Shown one piece after another: positions 43,183 to 52,151 of a DNA stretch of 64,000 nucleotides (the first letter of the stretch is position 1; every line of letters begins with the position of its first letter). The stretch is taken from the NCBI RefSeq assembly GCF_003634095.1, contig NZ_RBIR01000007.1, positions 62,001 through 126,000 of the forward strand, in the 5' to 3' direction. The stretch comes from Arthrobacter oryzae. Its GTDB lineage: Bacteria > Actinomycetota > Actinomycetes > Actinomycetales > Micrococcaceae. The position numbers and the translations under genes were made by a program. Below the pieces are notes generated by a model. That model was not told the origin of the DNA. It worked only from the letters and a program-made list of their open reading frames with translations, and did no database searches.

Positions 43183-44540
43183 TATGCGTGCTGCAGCATC
43201 TCGGTCCGGAACTCCGTCTCCAGCTGCCGGCGGATCTGGACCGCCAGAAGCGTTTCGTCGGCGTCGACGTCGTCCCACGAGACGGTGCCGTCCTTGGGTA
43301 CGTCGCGTTTGAGCTTCATGCCGTGGGCAAGCCCCAGCGGCAGGGCGTTGCGCTCCAGCGAGATCCGGGCCGGGGCCAGCTTGCCGAACGCCGTGTAGCC
43401 GCCTTCGCCGTCCAGGATTTCTCCTGCTTTGAGGTCCTTCTTCGCCGTCGTCATGACGTCTCCGCGGAAGCCGGTCGGCGACCCGGTGGCTTCACCGCGC
43501 AGCACGGCCGAGGCGATGCTGACCCCCAGTTCGAGCCCGATCATGTGGTACGGGCGGTACAGCGAGCCATAGCGCCCCGTCGAGTCGGTCTTCACCCCGT
43601 ACTCGGCAAAGCACTGCGCGGCGTAGTCCGTCTTCGCCTCGAACGTGACATAGACGCCCCAGCGGAGATCGCGCTCAACTTCGGTGCCGTCACGGTGCAG
43701 GCTCGAGGCAATTTCCACAGTCCCGCGCCTGGTCAGGATGCCGCCCACCGACTTCTCGCGGTAGATGTTCGGGAGATCATCCACTCCGGCCGGCGGGAAG
43801 AAGAGCCCATCGTCCTGCGGGGTGAGCCCGGTCCCGTTGGCCACGGCCGCCATTTCGATCGCGGACTTGGTGCCGTCGAGGAAGGAGTTGAACATTTTCG
43901 GGTTGAAGTCGCCGGAGGCGAGCTGCTCGTCGCTGAAACCGTAGTAGTTCCAGACCGTGTCCGGGGTGGAGTAGTTGTATTCGGGGAGGTATTTGGTGCC
44001 CTTACCGGCGGCGACGATATCGAAACCGACCGTCCGGCACCAGTCGACCATTTCGCAGATCAGGGCCGGCTGGTCGCCGTACGCCATGGAATAGACCACG
44101 CCGGCGGCCTCGGCGCGGCGCTGGAGGATCGGGCCCACCATGCAGTCGGCCTCGACGTTGACCATGATGATGTGCTTGCCGTTGTCGATGCTCTGCACGG
44201 CATGGGCGGTCCCGACGATCGGGTTTCCCGTAACCTCCAGGATGACCTCAATTTCCGGGAGCCGGATGAGGTCCGCGGAGCTCTCCGTGACGAAGGTGGT
44301 GCCGTTGCGGAGGGCCTCCGCGAAGTTCTTCGCCGCGTACCGCTCGGCCGGCCAGCCCGTGCGCCGGAGGGCGCCCCTTGCCTTGGGGACGTCGATGTCG
44401 GCAACGCCGACAACGTGGATTCCCTCCGTGTTGAGTGCCTGCGTGAGGAACATCGAGGCAAATTTGCCGGCGCCGATGACGCCCACCCTAATGGGACCCT
44501 GCGTGGCGGTTCGCTTCTGCATGAGCGAGTAGAGATTCAT
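43182..44540 (-). CDS. NAD(P)-dependent oxidoreductase with SAF domain
   Basis: 452 residues. A Rossmann fold begins RVGVIGAGKFASMF. A homoserine-dehydrogenase-like middle part has VILEVTGNPIVGTAHAVQSI. A C-terminal SAF domain (about residues 360-430) has the pattern TTAKKDLKAGEILDGEGGYTAFGKL. Proteins of this layout act in sugar-acid or polyol catabolism in other bacteria, but the substrate is not established for this one. ATG 44540 is used. With the FadR-type gene and the MFS transporter it forms a minus-strand catabolic module; operator-like sites lie on both sides of it. Confidence 0.85.
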   Translation of the reverse strand: MNLYSLMQKRTATQGPIRVGVIGAGKFASMFLTQALNTEGIHVVGVADIDVPKARGALRRTGWPAERYAAKNFAEALRNGTTFVTESSADLIRLPEIEVILEVTGNPIVGTAHAVQSIDNGKHIIMVNVEADCMVGPILQRRAEAAGVVYSMAYGDQPALICEMVDWCRTVGFDIVAAGKGTKYLPEYNYSTPDTVWNYYGFSDEQLASGDFNPKMFNSFLDGTKSAIEMAAVANGTGLTPQDDGLFFPPAGVDDLPNIYREKSVGGILTRRGTVEIASSLHRDGTEVERDLRWGVYVTFEAKTDYAAQCFAEYGVKTDSTGRYGSLYRPYHMIGLELGVSIASAVLRGEATGSPTGFRGDVMTTAKKDLKAGEILDGEGGYTAFGKLAPARISLERNALPLGLAHGMKLKRDVPKDGTVSWDDVDADETLLAVQIRRQLETEFRTEMLQHA

Positions 44541-44582
44541 GTGGCTACTTCCTCGTAGTATTGCTGGGAGATTTAGGTCTGT

Positions 44583-44593
44583 TGGTCAGACCA
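44583..44593. promoter_or_regulatory. FadR-type operator upstream of the oxidoreductase gene
   Basis: TGGTC-A-GACCA, a perfect 5-1-5 palindrome identical to the consensus of FadR-family regulators, 42 nt upstream of the oxidoreductase ATG. Confidence 0.78.
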
Positions 44594-44597
44594 TCTG

Positions 44598-45024
44598 CTG
44601 TTACAACCATGGCATGAATTTCTGGGATGTGTCAACGGTCACGTTCTCCCGTGACGTCGGGACGCCCCGGGCAAGTAGCCGCTAGGGCGAACTGAGTACT
44701 CCGGAGCGGAAGCGGGTAACGGGCCTTCCGATAGTCGGGTACCTGAAACGCGTGACTTCAGGCCTGGCCCGCGCATTGAATTGGGGTGTCAGAAAGTCTG
44801 GCGTGACGCGCTCAAAGCTTCTCCGCGAAGCCCGGGCGCAGCCAGCGCAGCAGCGTAGAGGCCGGGGGGCATCGCATGCATGAATCAGCCGGGTTTGATC
44901 CGTCCACGTTCAGTTCGTCCACGTTCGGTTCCGCCCTATTCCATCCGCCCACATTCCATTCGCCCCCGGTCCAATCGTTGCGGGGCGGGACCCGGCTGCG
45001 GTCTGAAACGTCTGCGGGCCTGCG
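44598..45024. other. Non-coding gap with a 15-bp repeat block
   Basis: About 430 bp without a supported gene. The left part is the promoter region of the oxidoreductase gene. The right part contains the tandem 15-bp repeats at 44898-44972. Open frames here have no ribosome site and no recognisable product. Confidence 0.5.
44898..44972. repeat. Five tandem 15-bp imperfect repeats
   Basis: Units start at 44898, 44913, 44928, 44943 and 44958, each close to (A/G)TYCGYCCACGTTCS (for example ATCCGTCCACGTTCA, then GTTCGTCCACGTTCG). In one plus frame they read as pentapeptides such as IRPRS and VRPRS. On the minus strand they read as Asn/Val/Gly/Trp-containing pentapeptides, but neither frame is supported as a gene. 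Confidence 0.7.
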
Positions 45025-45423
45025 ATGAATCCGGGGTTCCAGCCGGCCGTCCTGTTTGCCGCCTCCCTGCCCGGCCACATCCTGATGTCCCTGGGTCAGT
45101 CCCTGGTGGTGGTCTGCCTGTGCTTCGACTTCGTCCGGGCCGTCTCCGTGCCGCGGTCCCACCGCCGGTATGTGGCCAACACCGTGTTCCGCACCCTGGC
45201 GCTGCCGTCGATTGGCGTCATGGCGTTCAGCGTGCTCATCGATGCCCTCTCCGGCTCGTGGACGGACGTCGCGGCCGGGGTCTTCGTCATGGTTTCCGTG
45301 ATCTTCCGCTGGCACCATGACACCGATGAAGACAGCTGGTGGAAGGGCAAAGGCAAGGCCCTGGGCCGCTGGCTCCGGAACCGGACGGCGTCCCGGTCCC
45401 TGGTGGCTCCGGCCGCGGCGTGA
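45025..45423 (+). CDS. Small membrane protein, function unknown
   Basis: 132 residues with three predicted helices (about 5-35, 50-72 and 78-95) and a basic C terminus (WWKGKGKALGRWLRNR). I do not recognise a family. No strong ribosome site precedes ATG 45025. It is followed after 91 nt by the EF-G-like gene on the same strand. Confidence 0.65.
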   Translation: MNPGFQPAVLFAASLPGHILMSLGQSLVVVCLCFDFVRAVSVPRSHRRYVANTVFRTLALPSIGVMAFSVLIDALSGSWTDVAAGVFVMVSVIFRWHHDTDEDSWWKGKGKALGRWLRNRTASRSLVAPAAA

Positions 45424-45514
45424 AAAAGCCCTTGCTGTCCGGGCGTCCCAGGGTGTCCAATCCTTAAGACAAGGCCCTGCAGGGCACGAGTGGATGCTAC
45501 GCCGGGAGGTTCTC

Positions 45515-47707
45515 ATGCCGTCGAAGGGCGCCAAGACTCCGTCGAGGGGTCCGGTCCGGGGCACGTCTGATCTCCGACGTGCAGATGCCAACGGCGCGCC
45601 GCCGCCGGAGCAGCCGGACAAGATCCGCAATGTGGCGCTCGTGGGGCATTCCGGCGCCGGGAAGACGATGCTCACCGAGGCCCTGCTTGCCGCTACCGGG
45701 GCCATCGCGCGCAAGGGCTCGATCGCCGACGGCACTACCGTGAGCGACTCGGATCCCGCCGCCATCGCCCAGCAGCGCTCCGTGGCGCTGGCAGTGGTGC
45801 CCGTGACGTCCGGAGACAACAAGATCAACCTGCTGGACACCCCGGGGTACACGGATTTCATCGGCGAACTGCGCGCCGGACTGCGCGCGGCGGACGGGGC
45901 GTTGTTTGTGGTCTCAGCCACCGACGACGTCGACGCCGCGACCACCGCGCTCTGGAGCGAATGCCAGCGGCTCGCGATGCCGCGGGCCGTGGTCATCAGC
46001 CGGCTGGACCATCCGCGCGCGGATTTCGACGCCGCCGTCGCCCGCTGCCGCCTGGCCTTCGGCGAAACCATCCTGCCGCTCTACCTCCCGGTTCACGCCG
46101 ACGCCGGCACCGGCCTGCTGGGGCTGCTGACCGGAACAGTGTCCGAATACGCTCCGGACGACCCCGTGCCCGCCACCCGCGCGGCCAACGACGCCGAGCT
46201 CGCCGCGTCGGAGTCCGCGCGCGGCGCGCTGATCGAGGGGATCATTGCCGAGAGCGAGGACGAGACGCTCATGGACCGCTACCTCGGGGGTGAGGACATT
46301 GCCCCCGAGGTCCTCATTGCGGATCTGGAGACGGCCGTCGCCCGCGGGTCGTTCCACCCGGTGCTGCCGGTATCCGCGGAATCCGGACTCGGTCTGGCCG
46401 AGCTGCTAGACGTCCTGGTGCGCGGGTTTCCGACGCCGGCGGAGCATGCCGTCCCGGCGGCGACGGACTTTAATGGTGTGGCCGTCCCTCCGTTGGATTG
46501 TGATCCCCAGGGACCGCTGCTCGGCGAGGTGGTCCGCACGACGATCGACCCGTTCCTTGGCAGGGTCTGCCTGGTGCGGGTCTTCTCCGGGGCAGTGCGG
46601 GAGGACGCCGCGGTCCATGTGGGCGGCCGTGGCATGTCCGGCCGCGGCCACGAGGACCACGACAGTGACGAGCGGATCACGCACCTCTATTCGCCGCTGG
46701 GATCGGGCCTGCGCCCGGTTCCGTTCTGCGTGGCCGGGGACATCTGCGCCCTGACAAAACTGGGCAATGCCGAGACCGGCGACACGATTTCGGCCAAGGA
46801 GCTGCCGCTGCTGATTGCCCCCTGGGACATGCCGGACCCGCTCATGCCGGTTGCGGTGGAGGCGGCCACGCACGGCGACGAGGACGCCCTGGCCCGGAAC
46901 CTGGGGAAGGTCACTGCCGGGGACCCGACCCTGCGGGTGGAACGGAACTCCGAAACCCACCAGCTGATCCTGTGGTGCATGGGCGAGGCGCACGCCGACG
47001 TCGTCCTGGGCAGGCTGCGGGACCAAGGCGTGAACCTGCAGACCGTCCCGGTGATCACCCCGCTGCGGGAGACGTTCGGCGCGCCGGCAGCGGGCCACGG
47101 CAGGTACGTCAAACAATCCGGCGGCCACGGCCAGTACGCCGTCTGCGACATCGAGGTGGAGCCGCTGGACCGCGGTGCCGGGTTCGAGTTTGTCGACAAA
47201 ACGGTGGGCGGGGTGGTTCCCGGGCCGTTCATCACCTCGATCGAGAAGGGCGTCCGTGCCCAGATGCAGAAGGGCGTCTCCGCCGGGTTCCCCGTTGTGG
47301 ATATCCGGGTGACGCTGGTCGGCGGAAAGACCCACAGCGTGGACTCCTCAGACGCCGCGTTCCAGGCGGCCGGCGCACTGGCCCTTCGGGAGGCCGCGGC
47401 GGCCACCCGCATCCAGTTCCTGGAACCGGTCTCGTCCGTGACCATCAGCGTTGCGGAGGAGCACGTGGGCGCCGTGATGAGCGACTTGTCCTCCCGCCGG
47501 GCCCGGCTGACCGGAACCACGTCCGCCGGGGATGACAGCACGGAGATCAGCGCCGAGGTTCCGGACCAGGAACTGTTGCGGTACGCCGTGGAGCTCCGCG
47601 CGCTGACCGCCGGAAGCGGCCGGTTCCGGCGCAGCTACCTGCGGCACGAACCGGTGCCCGCCACCGCGGCGCCGGTGGTCCCGAATAAGAACAGCATCAG
47701 CCGTTGA
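45515..47707 (+). CDS. EF-G-like translational GTPase (FusA2 type)
   Basis: 730 residues. The GTPase domain has GHSGAGKT (about residue 47), DTPGYTDFIGELRAGLRAADG, and a G4-like SRLDHPRADF in place of NKxD. Domains II, III, IV and V follow (GGRGMSGRGHEDHDSDERI, EAHADVVLGRLRD, GGHGQYAVCDIEVEPL, SSRRARLTG). It is the second EF-G-like protein common in actinobacteria, not the canonical elongation factor, and its role in translation is unclear. The atypical G4 motif supports a divergent function. ATG 45515 has GGGAGG upstream. Confidence 0.9.
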   Translation: MPSKGAKTPSRGPVRGTSDLRRADANGAPPPEQPDKIRNVALVGHSGAGKTMLTEALLAATGAIARKGSIADGTTVSDSDPAAIAQQRSVALAVVPVTSGDNKINLLDTPGYTDFIGELRAGLRAADGALFVVSATDDVDAATTALWSECQRLAMPRAVVISRLDHPRADFDAAVARCRLAFGETILPLYLPVHADAGTGLLGLLTGTVSEYAPDDPVPATRAANDAELAASESARGALIEGIIAESEDETLMDRYLGGEDIAPEVLIADLETAVARGSFHPVLPVSAESGLGLAELLDVLVRGFPTPAEHAVPAATDFNGVAVPPLDCDPQGPLLGEVVRTTIDPFLGRVCLVRVFSGAVREDAAVHVGGRGMSGRGHEDHDSDERITHLYSPLGSGLRPVPFCVAGDICALTKLGNAETGDTISAKELPLLIAPWDMPDPLMPVAVEAATHGDEDALARNLGKVTAGDPTLRVERNSETHQLILWCMGEAHADVVLGRLRDQGVNLQTVPVITPLRETFGAPAAGHGRYVKQSGGHGQYAVCDIEVEPLDRGAGFEFVDKTVGGVVPGPFITSIEKGVRAQMQKGVSAGFPVVDIRVTLVGGKTHSVDSSDAAFQAAGALALREAAAATRIQFLEPVSSVTISVAEEHVGAVMSDLSSRRARLTGTTSAGDDSTEISAEVPDQELLRYAVELRALTAGSGRFRRSYLRHEPVPATAAPVVPNKNSISR

Positions 47708-49106
47708 TGACCTGCGGGACGCCGAGGGCTTTGAGGCCCTCGACGCCGAATTCGAGGCCGTAGCCGGATTGCTTGGCCCCGCCGAAGGGGACGCGGGGGT
47801 CCACGGCGCCGTGCTTGTTGATCCAGACGGTGCCCGCCTCGATCCGCGCCGCCACCTTCCGGGCCGCGGCAGGATCGGCGGACCAGACGGAGGCGCCGAG
47901 TCCGACGTCGAGGGCGTTGGCCATGGCGACGGCCTCGTCCACGCTGCTGTAGCGGATGATCGGCAGGGCGGGGCCGAACTGTTCCTCGGTGACGAGGGGA
48001 TTGTCGTTGTCAATGTCGGCCACGAGCGTGGTGGGGTAGAAGTGGCCGGCCCGGTCCGGGTCCGGGTTGCCGCCCAGGAGCACGCGCGCCCCGGATTCCT
48101 TGGCGGCGTTCACGAGCGCCGCGACGACGTCGTACTGCTGGCGGTTCTGCAGCGGGCCCAGGACGCTGGCCTCGTCCAGTCCGTTGCCCATCGGCATGGC
48201 GGCGGCGACCGCGGTGAGCTCCTCGCAGACAGCATCGTAGATGGCATCGTGGACGTAGAGGCGTTTGAGGGCCGCGCAGGTCTGGCCGGTATTGATGAAC
48301 GCGCCCCAGAACAGGCCCTCGGCGATGGCCTTCGGGTCGGCGTCCGGCAGGACGATGCCGGCGTCGTTGCCGCCGAGTTCCAGGGTAAGGCGTTTGACCG
48401 TGTCCGCGGAGGACTTGATAATCGCCCTGCCGGTTGCGGTGGAACCGGTGAACATGATTTTGCCGACCGCGGGGTGTGCGGCCAGGGCCTCGCCGACGTC
48501 CCGGCCGCCCGAGACGGCCGTGAGGAGGCCCTCCGGGAGCTCCTGGTTCAGGACGTGGACGAGGGCCAGGACGGACAGCGGGGTGAACTCGGAGGGTTTG
48601 ACCACAACCGCGTTGCCCATCCGCAGGGCCGGGGCCACCTGCCAGACCGTGATCATCATGGGCCAGTTCCAGGGACCGATTGCGCCGACGACGCCGATAG
48701 GGCGGTAGTGCAGCTCGGCGCGGGTCTCGCCGTCGTCAACCACGGTTTCCGGATCCAGGGGCGTGGCGGCTGCCGCCCGGAGCCAGGCGGCACAGGCGCC
48801 GACCTCGAAGCGGGCGTTGGGGCCGTTGAGCGGCTTGCCCTGTTCGCGGGAGAGCAGGCGCGCCAGTTCCTCGGCGGAACGTTCGACGGCGTCGGCCGCC
48901 CTCAGGAGGGCGGCGCTCCGGGCCTCGTGACCCAGTGCGGCCCAGACCGGCTGCGCGACCGCCGCTGCGGCGATGGCCTGCTCAAGGTCCTGGACGGTGT
49001 GGACGGGCGCGTCCCCGACAGGTTCGCCGGTGGCCGGGTCGATGAGGGTCCGGACCGCGCCGGACGTCGGGGTGATCGAGGCGAGAAGGGCGTCGTAGGT
49101 TTCCAT
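47697..49106 (-). CDS. NAD-dependent aldehyde dehydrogenase
   Basis: 469 residues of the ALDH superfamily. The cofactor motif is GPWNWPMM. The catalytic Glu is in LELGGNDAGIVLPDAD and the catalytic Cys in NTGQTCAALKRLYVHD. The C-terminal region has EEQFGPALPIIRY. ATG 49106 with a GGAG site is chosen. It is divergent from an amino-acid/amine permease and near the amine oxidase, so oxidation of aldehydes such as phenylacetaldehyde to the acid is plausible. Its 3' end overlaps the EF-G-like gene by 11 nt on the opposite strand. Confidence 0.9.
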   Translation of the reverse strand: METYDALLASITPTSGAVRTLIDPATGEPVGDAPVHTVQDLEQAIAAAAVAQPVWAALGHEARSAALLRAADAVERSAEELARLLSREQGKPLNGPNARFEVGACAAWLRAAAATPLDPETVVDDGETRAELHYRPIGVVGAIGPWNWPMMITVWQVAPALRMGNAVVVKPSEFTPLSVLALVHVLNQELPEGLLTAVSGGRDVGEALAAHPAVGKIMFTGSTATGRAIIKSSADTVKRLTLELGGNDAGIVLPDADPKAIAEGLFWGAFINTGQTCAALKRLYVHDAIYDAVCEELTAVAAAMPMGNGLDEASVLGPLQNRQQYDVVAALVNAAKESGARVLLGGNPDPDRAGHFYPTTLVADIDNDNPLVTEEQFGPALPIIRYSSVDEAVAMANALDVGLGASVWSADPAAARKVAARIEAGTVWINKHGAVDPRVPFGGAKQSGYGLEFGVEGLKALGVPQVING

Positions 49107-49425
49107 GGTGTACTCCACATCGAGTAGGTGAGCCGTACTGTCCTGTCCGAGTTTGCTCCGGGGCGCCACCCGCAGTCTTGTCTTTGCGCGAACTGCAGTT
49201 GATCCGTCGCGAACGATCGCGATGGCCAGGGCGACCCCTGCGCCGGAGGCCGTTGCGCTGGACTCCGTGGCGCGGGACGCTGTTGCGCTGGGGAACAACA
49301 ACCGGTCGCTGATCGACAAGAGGGTGACGGGCGTCACCTGCCATGCTGGATTTCACGGTGCATGGCACCTCCTCCGATTTCTCAGACCGCCATTTCCCCG
49401 ACTCATTACCGCTAAGAAGGATCCG
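49107..49425. promoter_or_regulatory. Divergent promoter region, ALDH / permease
   Basis: 319 bp between divergent starts. AGAAGG at 49415-49420 is the permease ribosome site. I see no clear operator. Open frames cross this gap on both strands but have no ribosome site or recognisable sequence, and I do not call a gene. Confidence 0.4.
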
Positions 49426-50895
49426 ATGAGTATTTCAAATTCCGAATCCCGGACCGCAGAAGACAATCCCCGCACGGAGCACTCCACCGCGCTCCGTGCC
49501 GGCAGCGTCGGCGTCATGGGCATTCTGTTCTTTGTCCTGTCCGCCCAGGCGCCGTTGACCGGAATCGTCGGGGCGTCGCCGCTGGCCGTGGCCCTCGGCA
49601 ACGGTGCCGGCGCGCCCGGCGCGTATCTTGTGGTGGGCATCGTGATAGTGATCTTCGCCGTCGGGTTCGTCGCGATGAGCCGCAAGATCCAGGCCAACGG
49701 CGCCTTCTACGCCTATGTCACGGCCGCGTTTGGGCGAAAGATCGGGGCAGGAGCGGCATGGCTCGCGCTCCTCGCGTACAGCACGGTCCAGGCCGCGATG
49801 TATGGGCTGTACGGGGCCGCCTTCTCGGGCGTGCTCGGCACCGCGGGAATCACGGTTCCCTGGTGGCTGCTGGCCGGGGTCACCATGGCGGGCGTGCAGG
49901 TGCTGGGATCCCTCAACATCGAACTCGGGGCGCGCGTTCTGGCAGTCCTTGTAGGCCTGGAGGTCGCCATCCTGCTCATGTTCGGCTTCACCGTGCTGTT
50001 GCGCGGCGGCGGACCGGAAGGGATAAGCCTGGCGGCGTCATTCTCGCCTGCGGCGATCGGCGCCGGCGCCCCCGGGGTAGCCATCATGTTCGCTGTCGCC
50101 TCGATGTTCGGCTTCGAATCCACGGCCATCTACTCGGCGGAGGCCAAGGACGCCCACCGTACGGTGGCCCGGGCCACGTATCTGTCGGTGGGAGTCATTT
50201 CAGTGTTCTTCTCCTTCATCTCATGGATGCTGGTCAGCTACTACGGCCCCGCGCACGTCATGGATGCGGCGGGCGCGGCCCTCGAATCGGGCGACTCCAC
50301 CTCCTTCGTGCTTACGCCGATGGTGGAGCTGTTCGGGCCGTGGGCCGGGACCGTCACCGGTATCCTGCTGGTGACCTCCCTGCTGGCCGGCATCATCGCC
50401 TTCCACAACGGCATCAACCGCTACCTCCATTCGCTGGCACTGCGCGGATCGATGCCCCGCGTCGTCGCCCGGACCAACCGGCACAAGGCCCCCGCCGTCG
50501 CCGCGAGGATCCAGACCGTTGTCGCTTTCCTGCTCGTTGCCCCGTTCGCGGTGCTGTCATTGGATCCGGTCCTGACCCTCTTTTCCTGGTTCAGCGGGCT
50601 GGCCGTGGCCGCGCTTCTGGTGCTGTACATGCTCTGTTCCTTGGCTGTCGTGGCGTACTTCCGGCGCGAAAGGGAAGCCGGCCAGCTCTGGCAGACTGCG
50701 GTGGCGCCAGTGCTCGCCACCGCGCTGCTTGGCTGGGTCCTGTCCCTCGTGATCAGCAACTTCACCGCGCTGATCGGCGGCAGTGCAGAAACGGCCGTGG
50801 GCCTGCTGGTCGCCGTCCCCGTCGTGTTTGCGGCTGGCGTGCTGGTGGAAGCCGGCATCGAGCGCAAGGCGGCCCGCTCGGGAGTCGCTGCCTAG
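49426..50895 (+). CDS. APC-family amino acid/amine permease
   Basis: 489 residues with about 12 helices. The first helix has the APC signature GSVGVMGILFFVLSAQAPLTGIVGA (landmark: unwound-helix GxxG region), and MFGFESTAIYSAEAKDAHRTV is typical of the family. Substrates are amino acids or amines. Placement between an aldehyde dehydrogenase and a primary-amine oxidase region suggests import of an amine or aromatic amino acid. ATG 49426 is chosen by ribosome site and hydrophilic start; the longer open frame lies in the divergent promoter. Confidence 0.9.
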   Translation: MSISNSESRTAEDNPRTEHSTALRAGSVGVMGILFFVLSAQAPLTGIVGASPLAVALGNGAGAPGAYLVVGIVIVIFAVGFVAMSRKIQANGAFYAYVTAAFGRKIGAGAAWLALLAYSTVQAAMYGLYGAAFSGVLGTAGITVPWWLLAGVTMAGVQVLGSLNIELGARVLAVLVGLEVAILLMFGFTVLLRGGGPEGISLAASFSPAAIGAGAPGVAIMFAVASMFGFESTAIYSAEAKDAHRTVARATYLSVGVISVFFSFISWMLVSYYGPAHVMDAAGAALESGDSTSFVLTPMVELFGPWAGTVTGILLVTSLLAGIIAFHNGINRYLHSLALRGSMPRVVARTNRHKAPAVAARIQTVVAFLLVAPFAVLSLDPVLTLFSWFSGLAVAALLVLYMLCSLAVVAYFRREREAGQLWQTAVAPVLATALLGWVLSLVISNFTALIGGSAETAVGLLVAVPVVFAAGVLVEAGIERKAARSGVAA

Positions 50896-51038
50896 CGACG
50901 GACCCTGCCTGGGGCCGCAGGCCCGCCCCCGATGTCTTATTTCGACATGTTTAGTCCTCATCCTTGCAGCCCGGTCCGTAACATTGGAACTAATACAGGC
51001 TCCGGCTTGCCAAGTTCGCTGTAAAGGACTATTAGACG

Positions 51039-52052
51039 ATGTCACTCGAATCATTGCCCGTCCTGGACTTCTCTCGACTGAGCGCCGGCCCGGAAGAGGC
51101 CTCCCGGTTTCGGGACGAACTGCGCAATGCCATGCATGAGGTCGGGTTCCTCTATCTGGCCGGCCACGGCATCCCGCAGGAGCTCACTGACGCCATGCTC
51201 GACGTCTCCCGCCGCTTCTTCGAACTGCCCGATGAACAGAAGCTCGCCGTCGAGAACGTCCACAGCCCACAGTTCCGCGGCTACACCCGGGTCGGCGGCG
51301 AAATTACGGACGGAGCGGTCGACTGGCGCGAGCAGATCGACATCGGCGTCGAGCGTGACACTGTTGAGCCGGGCGCCGGTGTAGCTGACTACTGGCGCCT
51401 CGAAGGGCCCAACCTGTGGCCAGGCGCACTGCCAGAGATGCAGGAGATTGTCTCGGAGTGGACCGAGCGGCTGAGTGCCATCTCCCTCGCGCTTCTGCGG
51501 GCGCTTGCCGTGTCCCTGGGAGCGCCCGAGGACACCTTCGATGCGGCATTCGCCGCGCGGGCCTTCCCGCTGCTCAAGATTGTGCGTTATCCGGGCGAGT
51601 CCAACCCGGAACCCAAACAGGGTGTCGGGTCCCACCGCGACGGCGGCGTGCTTACGCTCCTCCTCGTTGAACCCGGGAAGGGCGGACTCCAGGTGGAGTA
51701 CCAGGGGAAGTGGATCGACGCACCTCAGGTGCCCGGAACATTCGTGGTCAACATCGGCGAGATGCTCGAGTTGGCCACGAACGGTTATCTCAAGGCCACC
51801 CTGCACCGCGTAATCTCGCCCCTGCGCGGCACGGACAGGATCTCTCTTCCGTTCTTCTACAACCCCGCGCTGGACGCGACGATGCCCAAGCTCGCGGTGA
51901 GCCCGGAGTTTCAGGCCAAGGCCCGCGGCCTGTCGGTGGACCCGACCAACAGCCCTATTCTGGAGACCTACGGGGACAACGCCCTACGCTACCGGCTCCG
52001 GGCCCACCCTAATGTCGTCGCAATTCACCACGCGGATCTGATCGCGCACTGA
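51039..52052 (+). CDS. Isopenicillin-N-synthase-like Fe(II) dioxygenase
   Basis: 337 residues of the isopenicillin N synthase/2-oxoglutarate oxygenase family. The N-terminal DIOX_N part (LPVLDFSRLSAGPEEASRF, VGFLYLAGHGIP) precedes the catalytic core. The metal triad is visible as His and Asp in SHRDGGVLTLLL and the distal His in KATLHRVISP, followed by the R-x-S motif RIS. Such enzymes hydroxylate or cyclise small molecules using Fe(II). The product is unknown. It follows the permease after 143 nt and may belong to the same amine-linked pathway. Confidence 0.88.
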   Translation: MSLESLPVLDFSRLSAGPEEASRFRDELRNAMHEVGFLYLAGHGIPQELTDAMLDVSRRFFELPDEQKLAVENVHSPQFRGYTRVGGEITDGAVDWREQIDIGVERDTVEPGAGVADYWRLEGPNLWPGALPEMQEIVSEWTERLSAISLALLRALAVSLGAPEDTFDAAFAARAFPLLKIVRYPGESNPEPKQGVGSHRDGGVLTLLLVEPGKGGLQVEYQGKWIDAPQVPGTFVVNIGEMLELATNGYLKATLHRVISPLRGTDRISLPFFYNPALDATMPKLAVSPEFQAKARGLSVDPTNSPILETYGDNALRYRLRAHPNVVAIHHADLIAH

Positions 52053-52151
52053 CGTCGCGCCGTCCCCGCGGGGGCCGCATCGTTCCCATGCCGCAACGGG
52101 TCCCGCCCGCGGGTGCTGCCACCGGCGGGTCTCCTCCGCGGCGGGTGACGG

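Noticed and set aside
43188..44558. 456-codon plus-strand open frame opposite the SAF-domain oxidoreductase
   Set aside because: The minus strand carries Rossmann and SAF motifs; this frame has none.
44812..46071. 419-codon minus-strand open frame opposite the membrane protein and EF-G-like gene
   Set aside because: It is antisense to clear GTPase motifs and its composition is Arg/Ser/Ala-rich noise; the repeat block at its end is the only structured part.
47769..49127. 452-codon plus-strand open frame opposite the aldehyde dehydrogenase
   Set aside because: It is a shadow of the dehydrogenase, which has catalytic Cys and Glu motifs on the other strand.
49107..49425. Open frames crossing the ALDH/permease promoter region on both strands
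   Set aside because: There is no ribosome site, no conserved sequence and no room for divergent promoters if they were genes.
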